Both the position numbers and the translations under genes were made by a program. The notes under the pieces are model-generated. The model was given only the letters and a program-made list of their open reading frames with translations, did no database searches and was not told the origin of the DNA. From Pseudophaeomoniella oleicola (lineage: Eukaryota > Ascomycota > Eurotiomycetes > Phaeomoniellales > Phaeomoniellaceae), in the NCBI GenBank assembly GCA_003868215.1, contig QWDQ01000049.1, positions 521 through 64,520 of the forward strand: a stretch of 64,000 nt of DNA, in the 5' to 3' direction. Every line of letters starts with the position of its first letter. Position 1 is the first letter of the stretch. Of this stretch, positions 12,043-22,862 are shown one piece after another.

Positions 12043-12928
12043 TTACCATTGATAATCCTCGCCCGTGAACAACAGAAACCGACCGGACGTTTCCTCTCGG
12101 GTCGCAGTATCAACCTGTTCATGGACGAGCAGCATCAGTATCATACAACCTCACAGGTTCTCGGAGCGGAGCGCAATCTAGGTGACTACTTACGATCTTA
12201 ACCAGTCCATTCACGCTGTCCTCGATTGATGTCTCTGCCTCTACAAATCCGAAGCGCACGGCCCCTGAATTGCCGAGCTCGGTCTTTACCCAGCCAGGAT
12301 CGATGGGAACAGAGGTGATGTTGGGATGTTCAAGATGGATCTTCCTCATATACCAGTTGAGCATGCCCTTTGCCGGTCCATATGCGGCATTGGGCATCGC
12401 ACGAAGGTGCATCCAGCCGATACTGGCGACCGAGGAGCTGATGGCGATGAACCGAGGGTTCTTGGCGCGCTCGAGGAGCGGGAGGACGGCCTGGAAGAGC
12501 AGCAGGGGTCCGAACGTGTTGATTTTGACATGTTCCATGATCTGATCCGTTGTCACGGTGGCCACTGTTGGGTAGATCCAGACTCCGCCCGCGTTGGCGA
12601 TCACCACGTCGATATGGGTGAGCGAGTATTTAGTTTCGAGGGTGCGCACAGCATCCTTTGCATCCGTCTCCGACCTGTTATCGATCTTGACCAAAGTCAG
12701 AGTGGTTGATGGGTCCTTGGGGAGAGTTGAGAGTGACTTTGCATTTGGATGCTCCATGTCACGGACAGTAGCTATCACTGTGCAGGCTGGTCGCTGGAGG
12801 TAGCGGCTGACCAATTCACGGCCAATTCCTAAAAGGTTTCCATCTCAGCGACCTCTCTTTGCGCTTCTGGGAAAGGCCTTACCTCTTGTTGCTCCAGTGA
12901 TCAGGTACACAGTGTTCTCGGCCGCCAT
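12043..12928 (-). CDS. Short-chain dehydrogenase/reductase, norsolorinic acid ketoreductase-like
   Basis: Three exons, 250 aa: 12883-12928, 12194-12828, 12043-12114. The first intron splits the cofactor loop. Joined, it reads TGATRGIG (11-18), the classical SDR nucleotide-binding motif. NAGG is at 94-97, the catalytic Ser lies within ISSS (around 146-148), and YGPAK at 165-169 supplies the catalytic Tyr and Lys. Reading through the second donor would give an unrelated tail. Splicing to 12114 restores VDTATREETSGRF, the usual C-terminus of this subfamily. Norsolorinate-reductase homologues reduce ketones with NADPH, but most fungal members work outside aflatoxin synthesis. There is no PKS nearby, so the substrate is unknown. 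Confidence 0.88.
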
Positions 12929-13643
12929 TGTGTATTTATTTCCCTCGGCGAATCTCTGGAGAAAGCGATAGGAGAGGAGAGCAAAGAAGAAGAAAACGGA
13001 TGAGAAGCAGATGAACAACCAACACCACCGGACCAAATCCAAACCCTTTATATACTGAAGGAAAAGACAATGGGAAATGACGAGATCCCTTTCCCAGTCC
13101 CAGGGGAAGGCCAAAGAGAGAGCATCCAGGCAGCTGGTAGCACATATATCGCGGTATATTAGTAATAATAGCAGAGGCATGTCAGAAGATAGGTGCAGTC
13201 CATCATATTTTGGAACACTTCGAAATCCCGTATTGAGAGTCCCAAGGCTCTTGCCTATCGGATTGAGTGATCCAGGTTGGCATCCTGGGGTTTTCTTTGA
13301 CTCTAAGAGGTAATTCGAGGCTGAAAAGAGGTGAAATGTCAGAAAGTGATCAGTTAACATGGTTTGGCAAAGCGGCGAGGCGTCAGAATCTAGCGACAGA
13401 TTTATTACTGATCTGCGGAACGCTTTTGTACCGCGACCATCCATTCTGTCAATCTGATCTATGAGATACAGACATTGATCATTATGAAAGCAATGGTTGT
13501 GATTGCTGTCGGCAGCATTAATCTCTGATCTTCAAAATACATGGAGCATATTATAGGCCTATAGCTCATCCACAGCAGGATCTTTGATCTCGAACAATCT
13601 CTCCACTAGGATTGCGTTGCTGTTAGATCTAACACTGCGACGG
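12929..13643. other. Intergenic region upstream of the SDR gene
   Basis: Besides the TATA box this holds AT-rich 3' flank of the next minus-strand gene. The open frames across it are not protein-like. No gene seen. Confidence 0.5.
13047..13054 (-). promoter_or_regulatory. TATA box of the SDR gene
   Basis: Reads TATATAAA on the minus strand, 119 nt upstream of the SDR start codon. It is one of the few clear TATA boxes in the window and suggests a regulated rather than housekeeping promoter. Confidence 0.55.
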
Positions 13644-14927
13644 TCAATCATCCAATGAGATGACCTCTGGCTTGACCTTTGACTCTAACGGCTTATCCTT
13701 TCTAACATTATCCCTGGGAGCAGCCTCGGCGGCGTCATCGGCAACATCAATTCTGCTCCGCTTCGCGCTTCGATGTCCTGCAATGAAAGCCTCCGCGAGA
13801 GCTTTCTCATTAGCTACCTCTGAAGTGTTATTGGAACCACCTATATTCGTTTTGAGTTGCTGTATCTCAAGCTTGTCCTTTTCTGTCTTTCTTCGGAGGG
13901 TAAAATCGGTATCTCGAAGCTCCCGAATCACTTCCTTACTCTCTTCATTTTGTAGTCGAAGTTTGTTGATGCTATTTTTGAGATTTACGACTTCGTGCTG
14001 CGACCTTTCAAGCTCTGCTTTTAGACGTGTGGCTTCCAGGTCCTTATTTAGATCGGATTCTCGATCTTGTATCTCCGTCAAGGATTGCATGGTGCTTATA
14101 CATGAGTACTTACGTCCTGAGCGCGTCTTGTGCTCATTTTCAGGAGCGTCTTTATCTCTAGTAAGGTCCTGTCTTGGTCGTAGCGACCCTCGCGACAATA
14201 TGAAGTTGTCGGGAACTTTGGAAACGTCACCGAACATACGTTCAAGTAAGTCACGTTGTTGTTTTTCCGTATACAGATCATAGGTTAGCAACATCGTTTC
14301 TACGAACGAGGCCGGTAGAGGTTTGGCGTCGAAAGGTTTGACTCTTCCTGCCTCTTTGTCTATAAGCTCTTCTGCAAAGCGATTATAGCGACCTCTCTGT
14401 GATTTGAGCCGAGATGATTCATCCAAGATGTCGATGGCGGGTGTTGACGTCTGATTCCAAGATGCCCAATTTTTGTAGCACGTCTCGACAAAATGTCTGA
14501 CTCTCTTGCGGCATATGAGGACGAAGACGGAATATATCTTATCGAATTTTTGCTCCCAGTTGTATCTGTCTTCATTGTCAAATCTCTGGAAATTGACCAC
14601 CTCCTCTGTTCTCGCCCGGAGCTTGTAATCGCTACACCCCCTTTCCTTGTCCTCTTCAGACATACGGACTGCACTCAAGAGACCGTCCCACATGGGTTTA
14701 TTATCTCCACTGTGGCCCGAGGACATCATGTTTCGGCTAAGCATATATCGTATGATGGTGAGCCGGGTCTCTTTCGGCAGGCTTTGGGATTTGAGCTCAT
14801 CCGCATATGAGAACACAGAATCCGATAGTGTCAAGGTGAATGGTAGGAATATATTCCTTAGCATGTTCTCAAACTCCCACTGCATCGATGACATTTGAGT
14901 CATGAGTGAAATCTTGGGCGACTCCAT
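13644..14927 (-). CDS. Orphan coiled-coil protein with a SUMO-like C-terminal motif
   Basis: 427 aa, read as a single exon. No family recognised. Residues 1-250 are mixed alpha-helical with several Trp/Tyr/Phe (for example RYNWEQKFDKIY). Residues about 290-375 form a strong coiled coil (DLEATRLKAELERSQHEV and following). The tail has a basic RSAKRSRID patch, a plausible nuclear signal. It ends VKPEVISLDD, which combines a sumoylation consensus (VKPE) with a SUMO-interaction-like hydrophobic-acidic stretch (VISLDD). A possible 48-nt in-frame intron lies at 14066-14113 (GTAAGT donor), so two isoforms may exist. A nuclear role is inferred only from the tail. Confidence 0.6.
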   Translation of the reverse strand: MESPKISLMTQMSSMQWEFENMLRNIFLPFTLTLSDSVFSYADELKSQSLPKETRLTIIRYMLSRNMMSSGHSGDNKPMWDGLLSAVRMSEEDKERGCSDYKLRARTEEVVNFQRFDNEDRYNWEQKFDKIYSVFVLICRKRVRHFVETCYKNWASWNQTSTPAIDILDESSRLKSQRGRYNRFAEELIDKEAGRVKPFDAKPLPASFVETMLLTYDLYTEKQQRDLLERMFGDVSKVPDNFILSRGSLRPRQDLTRDKDAPENEHKTRSGRKYSCISTMQSLTEIQDRESDLNKDLEATRLKAELERSQHEVVNLKNSINKLRLQNEESKEVIRELRDTDFTLRRKTEKDKLEIQQLKTNIGGSNNTSEVANEKALAEAFIAGHRSAKRSRIDVADDAAEAAPRDNVRKDKPLESKVKPEVISLDD

Positions 14928-15890
14928 GTTGAGACTAGGATTGGATAGCGTTGAGAAATTTGAAGATAATCAGCGTAGAACAGGACTTTGGAAGGAAATG
15001 TTCTTAATGCTGATCAGGTTGAGGAACAATATTTGAGGGAAAGATGCAAGAGATGACCAAGAATGACAGGTGAAATTCGCCTGCTAGTACAAGCCTCGAA
15101 AACCAAACTCGCAAGCTAGCTCATCGGAACTTCACCACACTGAGACGCGATGTAGGACACTGTAGGTGGTAGGAACCTAAACCAGATTCAAATCAATCCC
15201 ACTCAGGGAAACAGTCGTGGTCGGTATTCATTCAAGTGGAACAACTGGTAGCAACGTTGTGGCACTCGTAGACATGCAATGAGTGCTGTGAGTCAATTTT
15301 CAGTGAGCCAACGCAAAGAGCACGCCGAGGTGGTCCTACTAATACTTGAAGACTTGATGCGGTGGTCGGAAGGTGGTAAGAGGTGATGAGAGAGTATAAG
15401 GAAGGACTGGATATGCTCTGTCCATAAAAAGTGTTGGGAGAGATGCTCGAATATGTTTGAAAGAGGAATGGAGAACGTTCAAGACTTCAGATCTGGGAAG
15501 AGGTATACGAAGATCGAGATGAATTAATAGTTCGTACAAACCGATATGTAAGGCTCACTCTCGAGTCATAATGATCTTGTAGAGTGATTTTGGTTTCTCA
15601 AGGTGCCTTGACACAGCTCCTTGACACCGATAGTGATGCAATTATAGGAGCCGAGAATTACTGTCTCCCAGCATTGAGCCGACAAACGCGGGAAGGGAAG
15701 AAGATGGTTGAAATGAGGTTGTCCACTCGCGAGATTGCCACATCCCTACCCCGCATGGACATGAGGTTGATCAGTAGGCAATATAGGCCTTTTATAGGCC
15801 TTTGACAGATGGTCGCATAAACGCAAGTTTTCACTGAACTAATAACTGGAAAGCATGAAGACAAGCGCACTAACTCCGGCAATGCTTCGT
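14928..15890. other. Intergenic region
   Basis: Separates two minus-strand genes: upstream of the orphan coiled-coil gene and 3' of the Zn2Cys6 gene. No recognisable protein, repeat or RNA gene; only short frames with no family resemblance. Confidence 0.5.
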
Positions 15891-18045
15891 CTACCACAAA
15901 GAGAGATCCTCCCATTTATCCAGAAGGTAGTCCATACTGATCTGGCCTAGGTCCAGACTATACTGAGTCTCTTTATCTGACGCATAGTCGGTTTGTATAA
16001 TTTGTCGTGCTTCTTGCGGGACAACGATTCCGTTCTTGTCTGCTGCTTCCAACAAAAGCTTTGATATCCCCTTGGCAACGCGGAACCGCTTCGATGCCGA
16101 ACGGAGGGTGATGCTGAGGTCTATAAATGCCATATTGTTCTCCACTGGCTCCAGGTCCTCAAGTAATGCGAAAAGCGCAAGGGCGACCGGTTGTATGATG
16201 ATGACAGGGAAATGATCAACGCCCCAATACCTGCATTGCAGATTCATCATCTGGCCAACAGAAACCGCAGCTGATACTGCAGCTGATTTCCACTGGGGAC
16301 TCTCGTTTGACCCCGAGGTGGAGATGAGGGTTGGATTTCTGGAACGGCCGGCATCCGCTGCGGCAGCTTGCTTAGACAGGATGATGATCACCCAGGCGTG
16401 CATTGCGCTGATCAATGTTGTCAGTCGTCGCTGAACTCAAGCTGTTGAGGTAACTTACTGCAAAGCAATGACATGCGGCAATGCCCCATCGTGCAAGCGC
16501 ATGCAGTCTGGCAATGTATTTGGCCAATGCCGTAATTCCTCGTATAATTCCAAGAAGTCGTTCATTGAGCGCGTAGATGCTGCGTCCCTCTGGAACAGAT
16601 AGACTGCCTCCTCATGACAGGCCTTTTCTGCCAATGAAACCAATGCGTGATAGTGACAATCGGCATGGAACTTCTCGTGATGGGCGCGATATTCGGGATA
16701 CGGTAACCAATTTGATTGATATGGTTGATCGTGTTTTGGCGCTGGTTTGCCACGATCTGGTCGGTCCAAGGCTTGAAATTTGGGATACCCTAAGAGAGTA
16801 AATGAATTCAGGGTGTAGATCGACCATACGAGACGATCTAGACAATGATCGACTTTGTCTAAGAGCTCTCTTGAAGGATTGTTGTCTTTTTCAAATCTCT
16901 TTCGCCATTTGGGCAAATCTTTGGCCTTGTATACCTGTAAGTAAAGAACCTGCGTTCCAATTTTATCTTGGCCATTCGTGTTCAAGCTGTAGCTGAAATG
17001 AGCGAGTGCAAATGAGACTGTTCAGAAGACACTTACTAAGTCCAATGCACGCCCATTGCCTGCACAACCGTCATCGACGTCACCCCCTTTTGGTCCTCGA
17101 GTAACCTCTTCCCTTCAGCATGGAACTTTTCACGTAGTTCAACCTTGGGCTCGATGTCGTTCGCACCCATCGTGTCAAGGAGCTTCACCTGTTAGTCAGA
17201 CTCTCCAAAAAGGAATGAATCGAAGCCCACTTACACAGGCATCTGCTAGGATCATGTTGACTAGACATGGAGAGCAAAATGGCGTCGACAAGTCACCCGC
17301 CCGCATGGCCTCAAGGAATATACCCTCTTCAACCCAATGCCACCAGGGATGTGCCCACGTGAACCATAATGACATAAGATGTGAAACTAGGTCGTCATCA
17401 TCTGTGACTGAAGTCCACGGTTTCGCAGGTACAGATATCGGCGGGTTCATTAAGTCCTGTATGCGCCCACTCGTAGACCGTCGCGCATGATGGGAAAATT
17501 CGGTGGTAACGGCTGGAGGTTGCTTGAACGGAGGATCGACATCCATCAAACTCTGATTTTCAATCAGGATCCGGTGTAGGTGAGCCTGTAGCTCCTCGCG
17601 CGGTGAGTAGCGTTTGATGATGTCAATAATGGATGAGACTTGGTCTGCATTCCCCACGCGAAGTGCTCTGACCAAGTCATCGAGTATTTGACGGTCGACT
17701 TCGAGGTCTTGAATTCTTCGTTTGAATGCTATCTTGCGCCGTCGGTCCAGATTCTCATCTTTGATGCACTCGGAGTCGTGTGAGCGACAGGCAGTACATG
17801 GTGTTTCATCGTCGCACTGCTCCACTGGTCAGTCGAATGCCATGAACATAGGCGATATGCTAGGTATGGATTCTCTGTACCTTCGATTTTCTTGCTTTAC
17901 ATGCAGAACACGCAGTCGTAGTCCTCCGGCGGGATGCCACGTCCAATGCCGATGCCCTGTCATCTAGTGAACTGACGGAGTGCGATGGTGCAAGAAGAGG
18001 CAGCTTTGGCCTATCATCCATTGTCGCCTGTGAAGTCTCGAGCAT
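15891..18045 (-). CDS. Zn(II)2Cys6 transcription factor with fungal-specific regulatory domain
   Basis: Five exons, 649 aa: 17881-18045, 17235-17816, 17037-17188, 16459-16992, 15891-16407. The binuclear zinc cluster is split by the first intron. Joined, its cysteines are 46, 49, 56, 62, 65 and 72 (CSACKARKSK then CDDETPCTAC), a perfect C-x2-C-x6-C-x5-C-x2-C-x6-C. A short linker and coiled segment (FKRRIQDLEVDRQILDDL) follow, suiting a dimer. The middle homology region contains WFTWAHPWWHWVEEG and MGVHW motifs of the fungal-specific domain. It acts as a nuclear DNA-binding regulator; its targets are unknown. A second in-frame ATG 24 nt downstream (18021) could be the true start. Confidence 0.88.
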
Positions 18046-19532
18046 TTATACAGAAAGTCCAGCAGCATCGCTTCGTATACTCAACTTCTGTATATTCTGC
18101 AAAAGTACTATGTACTTTGCAATCAGAAATGAAGTGTTAAGGCCATGACGTATGGCCTAGTAGTCGGAGGCAAAGAGTAGTTGTGAGGGCACACAAAATC
18201 AGTACCAGGCTCAGTGACGTCAATCAGGGCAGGCGGCTCAATCGGATGAAGAATCCGACACGTAAATCCAAAGTAGCAGATTGTAATGCGGCATGAAATG
18301 CCCTGTTTCTAAACTTTCATCTGCAGCTTCGCTTTCATCGAGATTAATAAATCGATCATATTCATTGCGATCAGGTCACGATGTTGCCCGACGACGCCGA
18401 GCATAAATCCTGGCCAACCCACCGTCGACGTCAAGTAATTACAGTAGGTAGTTACTGTACCGCGCCAGGTAGCACCGCCCCCGGCTGCAAAATCCATGCG
18501 TGTCACGTCTCGACGCCCTACCAAGACCCTCGCCGTCCAGTCAGGGCAGAGTTATGCACTGGGAGGAGCCAGGGAGGAGATGCAGATCTCACTACGGCAT
18601 ACCTATGGGCAGTTTCGAAAGCTGGGTTGTGCCCAAAGTACTTCTCGGCTCTGGAGCATGCGAGCTCTGCACGTGCGTGAATGAGCCGAGACCGGTCACG
18701 CGACAAGGAGCATCTTGTAGCCGCAATGACTCCATGTCTTTACAAGATTGTGAAGGTCTAGAGAAGGTTCATCAGAGTTATATATTCTCCGTTGATTCTT
18801 CACTGCTCCGCTTTCCTGTGCAATTTGACCCCATGTGGGTGTCCAACCGGAGTATGTATCCGTTGATGGGATTGGGTCTATCGGAGCGTTCCAATCATAG
18901 CCCACGATCTACTTCTTCCTGGCCCGGGTCGTCGATGAAGATCCTGACGATAGCCACACTATTACGGTAGTTTTGCACTGGTCTGCAGATATCAAGCTCT
19001 ACCGACGTGTGAAGTCTGCTAGCCTATGCATGATATGGAGGAGATCTCGGCCACAGCCATCCGATCCGACTCGCGAGATCTCTGCTAGTGAGATCGAAGC
19101 TGACTCGAATCCTACTAGAACTCTTTGATGGGTCTTCTTACTACGATGGCAACGAGCAATGCCACGACCAGACGGGTTTAGTATCTTCACAACGTTGTGG
19201 CATTCTGTAACAGATTATGTCTCCAGTCAACCCAGTATGGATCAGTGCGAGACGTATATGTAGTACAACACCAATCGATCACGTACTACATAGGTACATA
19301 TGTCTTATATATGCCAGGTCGGTCGGTAAGAGCTGTTCCCCATATCCGCCAGACAGTGCGCTTTCGAGCCCTGTCAATGGATTAGTAATCGTGGTGGAGC
19401 CTAAGTGAAGAGCATCTCCTTCGACGACGACATTCAACGCAGACACACTAATTATTTCAGCGGCAGTCCTTGATGTAGTAGTGCCTTATGGTCTGATGAT
19501 AAAGGACCAGAATACCTGACATACCTTATCCT
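18046..19532. promoter_or_regulatory. Divergent intergenic region between the Zn2Cys6 and bZIP genes
   Basis: About 1.5 kb lies between the start codons of two transcription factor genes pointing away from each other. It contains TAC/GTA-rich inverted-repeat words near 18430-18470 and 19255-19300. Open frames at 18500-18970 on either strand have no recognisable family. A co-regulated or mutually regulating pair is possible but only inferred. Confidence 0.45.
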
Positions 19533-20360
19533 ATGGAACCTGCTAACTCCGATTGCTGGTATGGGGTGAAGGACGCTAAGAAAAGGAAGCAGTTGCAGGA
19601 CCGATTAGCTCAGAGGGCTCGACGTACGTCTATTAACACTCATCTGGGACCCCATGTGGACTTACCGAGCTCTTATATTGCTGGCAGTAACATAAACGAT
19701 GGCAGCTAACTCGGACCAGGAAAGAGGCTCGCTGAAGCAAAGAGACTCCCACAGGATGAGTCCACTAGCCTGAGACAAGATTCTACGCAAGCATCTGCAT
19801 CATTACCAGACAGCACACCTTCTCTCGACCTCTCGATAACTACAAATGCCAAAACATGTGCCCAACCATCGAACTCAACCACCACAATGACTCTGCTAGG
19901 ATGTCGGCCTCATTCTGCAGCAGCAGCCCCATCTCTGTCTTCCACCCTCGAATCGAACATGACCTCTCGGGCAAGTCCGACCGTCCAACAGGCTCTCTAC
20001 CACAACGGTTTCCTCCTCGGCATCCCCTGTCTCCGCTCTTTACGGGCTCTCTCCCGACCTGCGTCTCCTTCCATTCCCCCATCTCTCCAGCCCACGCCGC
20101 TTCAACTCCGACTCGAACACTGCCTGTTCATCGACCGGTTCCCGTTTCCCTGCATGCGTGACAACATGATCGCGCTGATGGGTCTGATTGACCACGAGGA
20201 GTTTGTGGGCGACTTGTTTACGATCAGGAGTTTTGTTATCAGGGAAGGGGGGAAGAGTTGGGAACCGGGGGATTGGAGGATTGACAAGGAGTTTAGGAAG
20301 AAGTGGAACCATGTATTTTACGGGTTGACGGATATAAGAGATGTTGATGGACTTTCCTAG
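19533..20360 (+). CDS. bZIP-type transcription factor with DUF3425-like domain
   Basis: Two exons, 243 aa: 19533-19623 and 19720-20360 (96-nt intron, GTACGT..CAG). Joining them completes the basic region, residues 16-40, KKRKQLQDRLAQRARRKRL plus AEAKRL. This is the pattern that precedes DUF3425 domains in filamentous fungi. The first exon has only 30 complete codons, so this start is easily missed. Usual bZIPs have Asn where this protein has Asp23, an unusual change at a DNA-contacting position. The C-terminal part (FIDRFPFPCMRDNM, EPGDWRIDKEFRKKW) fits DUF3425. It is likely a nuclear regulator and ends 61 bp from the convergent KRI1 stop. Confidence 0.8.
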
Positions 20361-20421
20361 CGAAGAACAACAGCAATAATAATGACTGTAATGAACATGG
20401 CAATTGATCCGTAGTACAAAA

Positions 20422-22340
20422 CTACGATTCTACTGCGACCTTCCTCTTCTTTGACCTTCTTTTCTTCTTCTTACCGCCCTCTCGGATGTCCACACCCCCA
20501 TCTTCAGCATCGGCCTCTTCATTACCCCCATCGGCTGATTGGGCATCAGCCAGACGCTTAACAAAATCTTCATCCCTTGGACCTTCCTCTGTGCCGAATG
20601 TATCTTTCCTCCACTGCCTTAAACGAGCCTTCTTCCCTAGCTTCTTCTGATCCTTTTGCTTTTTTTCCGCGTCCCTGAAGCTTGCGAGCTTCTTCAGCCC
20701 GGCAAATTGATTGAGTTCGGTGTCGTCAGCCATCAAAATGTCGCGAGCTGTCAGCCCGTAACTGAGGGGAGAGGTCTCGCGGTACCGGAAGGCGCCAGCG
20801 GCTTTGGATCTCGAAATAAAGGGCATCTCAAGATCGAGCTGGCCGTCAACGATCTGTTCGATTTTCTGCCGCTCTTGACGTGCGACCTTCTTCTGTGCTG
20901 CTCGCTCCTTCTTGCGATCCTTGAGGGTCTTCTTCGTGACTTCACCATCGGCAAATGCATCTTCGTCGCCCTCAGAGAGACTGATCTCTGGCCTCTCTTC
21001 CTCTTCGAACTCGGGGACAAGGTCTTTAATATCGATGTCATCATCCCATTTTGGCTTCTTTGGCTTCTTCTTTTTCTTTTCCAATGTGGCGCTCTCGGGT
21101 TCTTCATCGCTAACTGCATCATCCGCAGCATAATATTCATCGTTGAAGTACTTTTGCATCTCTTCGTCCCACTTATTATCGTCCCAATCATTATTAAGAA
21201 ATCTGGCCCAGTCCTTCTCATCCAACGGCTTGTGACCGATGCCCGCAGCGCGTTTGATACGTGTTAATTTGTCTTCCATCTCCTCAATCCGCAATTTCCG
21301 CAGACGAGCTTTATCTTCTGCAAGTTCCTGCTTGGCAGCTTCTTTCTTCTCTTTTTCCACGTCTCGTTTCTTCTGGCGAGCGCTTTTGTCCTCACGCCTG
21401 ACAGAGTATTTGGCGGCAAGGTCGCGAGCGTGCGACATCAACTTCTCATTCGATTTTGTAGGGTCTTCGAACCTCAGATTGTATGCCTCTTCAAACTCCT
21501 CCGCCTTTCGATCCTCGTCGTCATCATCAGATTCGAAAGGATGCAGATTTGATCTATCGGGTGCCGCCCATGCTCGAGAGGACATAAAATTGGACAGGAA
21601 AGTCTCGGGATCTTTGTCCGCATTGTCTACATCGAGTTGAACCACAGATTTTCGTTCTTTCTTCGGCCTCTCTTTGGTTTTGAGAAAGCCATCATCGCTA
21701 CCAGCCTCCGAGGCTTCATCAGAGTCTGCATCCGACCCAGCAGCGGCTCGAATCTCTTTGACAATAGAAGCCTTCAAATATGCTTGTTCCTGCTCGTAGG
21801 TTATGGGCTTGTTCTCGTCATCCTCTTCTATTCCGTTTGCGCTCTTCAAGAGGTTCTCACGGTGGTAGTCTCGTAAGGTCATGGGTTTCTCCTTCTCACC
21901 AGTCGTGGGGTTTCCGTTCACTTCGTCGAGCTGGGTGTAGAAGTTAACGGATGGGTCGTACACACGAGGGTCCTTTGATTTGATAGCGTTCAAGGTAGCA
22001 GCGATTTCCGCATCCAGTGCTTCAGTCACAAGTTCGGCTTCGCTATCTTCTTCCTCATCATCGGATGAAGATTCTTCTGGAGACTCGCCCTGTGAGCCGT
22101 CATTTCCGGACCTCTTTCGCTTTTTGGATGATGAACTGAATTTGTCTTCCACTATATCACCTATATCAGCATATAATAGAGAGACGGCATGGAGTATTTC
22201 ATACGTCGCCTCAGTTCTTCTCGCTTCTTGTTGTATTCCAAGCGCTTGGCATATTCTTCATTGATCTTGAAGTCTCCATTGGAGATAGTGACACCGCCGC
22301 CGTCGCTCTCCGACCCACTGTCTTCTAGGAGCCTTACCAT
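20422..22340 (-). CDS. KRI1: KRI1 ribosome biogenesis protein
   Basis: Two exons, 621 aa: 22205-22340 and 20422-22151. The intron falls after KKREELRR, and joining gives RRLEDKF. In yeast Kri1 binds Krr1 in the nucleolar 90S pre-ribosome and is needed for 40S assembly. Visible features are long acidic/basic low-complexity stretches, the central WARFLNNDWDDNKWDEEMQKYF segment, and the conserved core FRYRETSPLSYGLTARDIL followed by ELNQFAGLKKLASFRD. The C-terminus is a Lys/Arg-rich nucleolar-type tail. Length is close to yeast Kri1 (591 aa). It shares its upstream region with the divergent SIP3-like gene. Confidence 0.95.
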
Positions 22341-22862
22341 AGCTAGGATGCAGATGGTGTCTGTGACCGTAGTTGTAGTCCTGTCTGGAACAGAAAGGCC
22401 TGTGATTGACAGACGATACAAAAATTTGGGTGGAGAGCCATTGATTTTCGCAGGGTCCGATACGAAACTTCGATTTTCCGTCCCACATCATTAGGTACTG
22501 TACTGTACTACGTAGTATTCATTGGCTGCATACACCGAGACACCGAGACACCTCGAGCGTCTTTGAACGCCTGAACGGGGAAGCTTCCTGAGACACGCGA
22601 CTGCGGCTCATATATGCCGTCACAGCAACACAGAACTCCTATACCAACGCCAACGCCAACGACACACTTCATACACCATCTCCATCGCTTACCTTTGAAG
22701 TGTTCATATATTCTATATCTCATTGACATACCTGGAGCAGTTCAGAATTGATTTTATTCGGGATTTCCTCGGTCAACACCCAATCGCTATGTGCACTCTC
22801 ATGACCGCTTGATATCTAGCTACTCAGCGCCCGAGTCCAGAGAGCCGGCGCTGTCTGTCATA
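22341..22862. promoter_or_regulatory. Divergent promoter region KRI1 / SIP3-like
   Basis: 522 bp between two start codons. It contains a perfect 12-bp palindrome TACTAC/GTAGTA at 22506-22517, embedded in repeated GTACTGTAC words (22494-22510). The element is near the middle and could serve both genes. Confidence 0.5.

Noticed and set aside
12043-12928. Aflatoxin-type biosynthetic gene cluster
   Set aside because: Only one SDR of a broad family; no polyketide synthase or other cluster genes within the window.
12845-13444. 199-codon minus-strand frame running into the SDR first exon
   Set aside because: It passes through the TATA box and the true ATG and reads past the first donor; only its last codons coincide with the SDR start.
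18500-18970. 156-codon plus-strand frame and antisense counterpart in the divergent promoter
   Set aside because: No domain, hydrophobic pattern or codon signal; both strands are equally open, as expected by chance.
20656-21267. 203-codon plus-strand frame opposite KRI1
   Set aside because: Mirror frame of the charged, codon-biased KRI1 gene; the product has no independent features.
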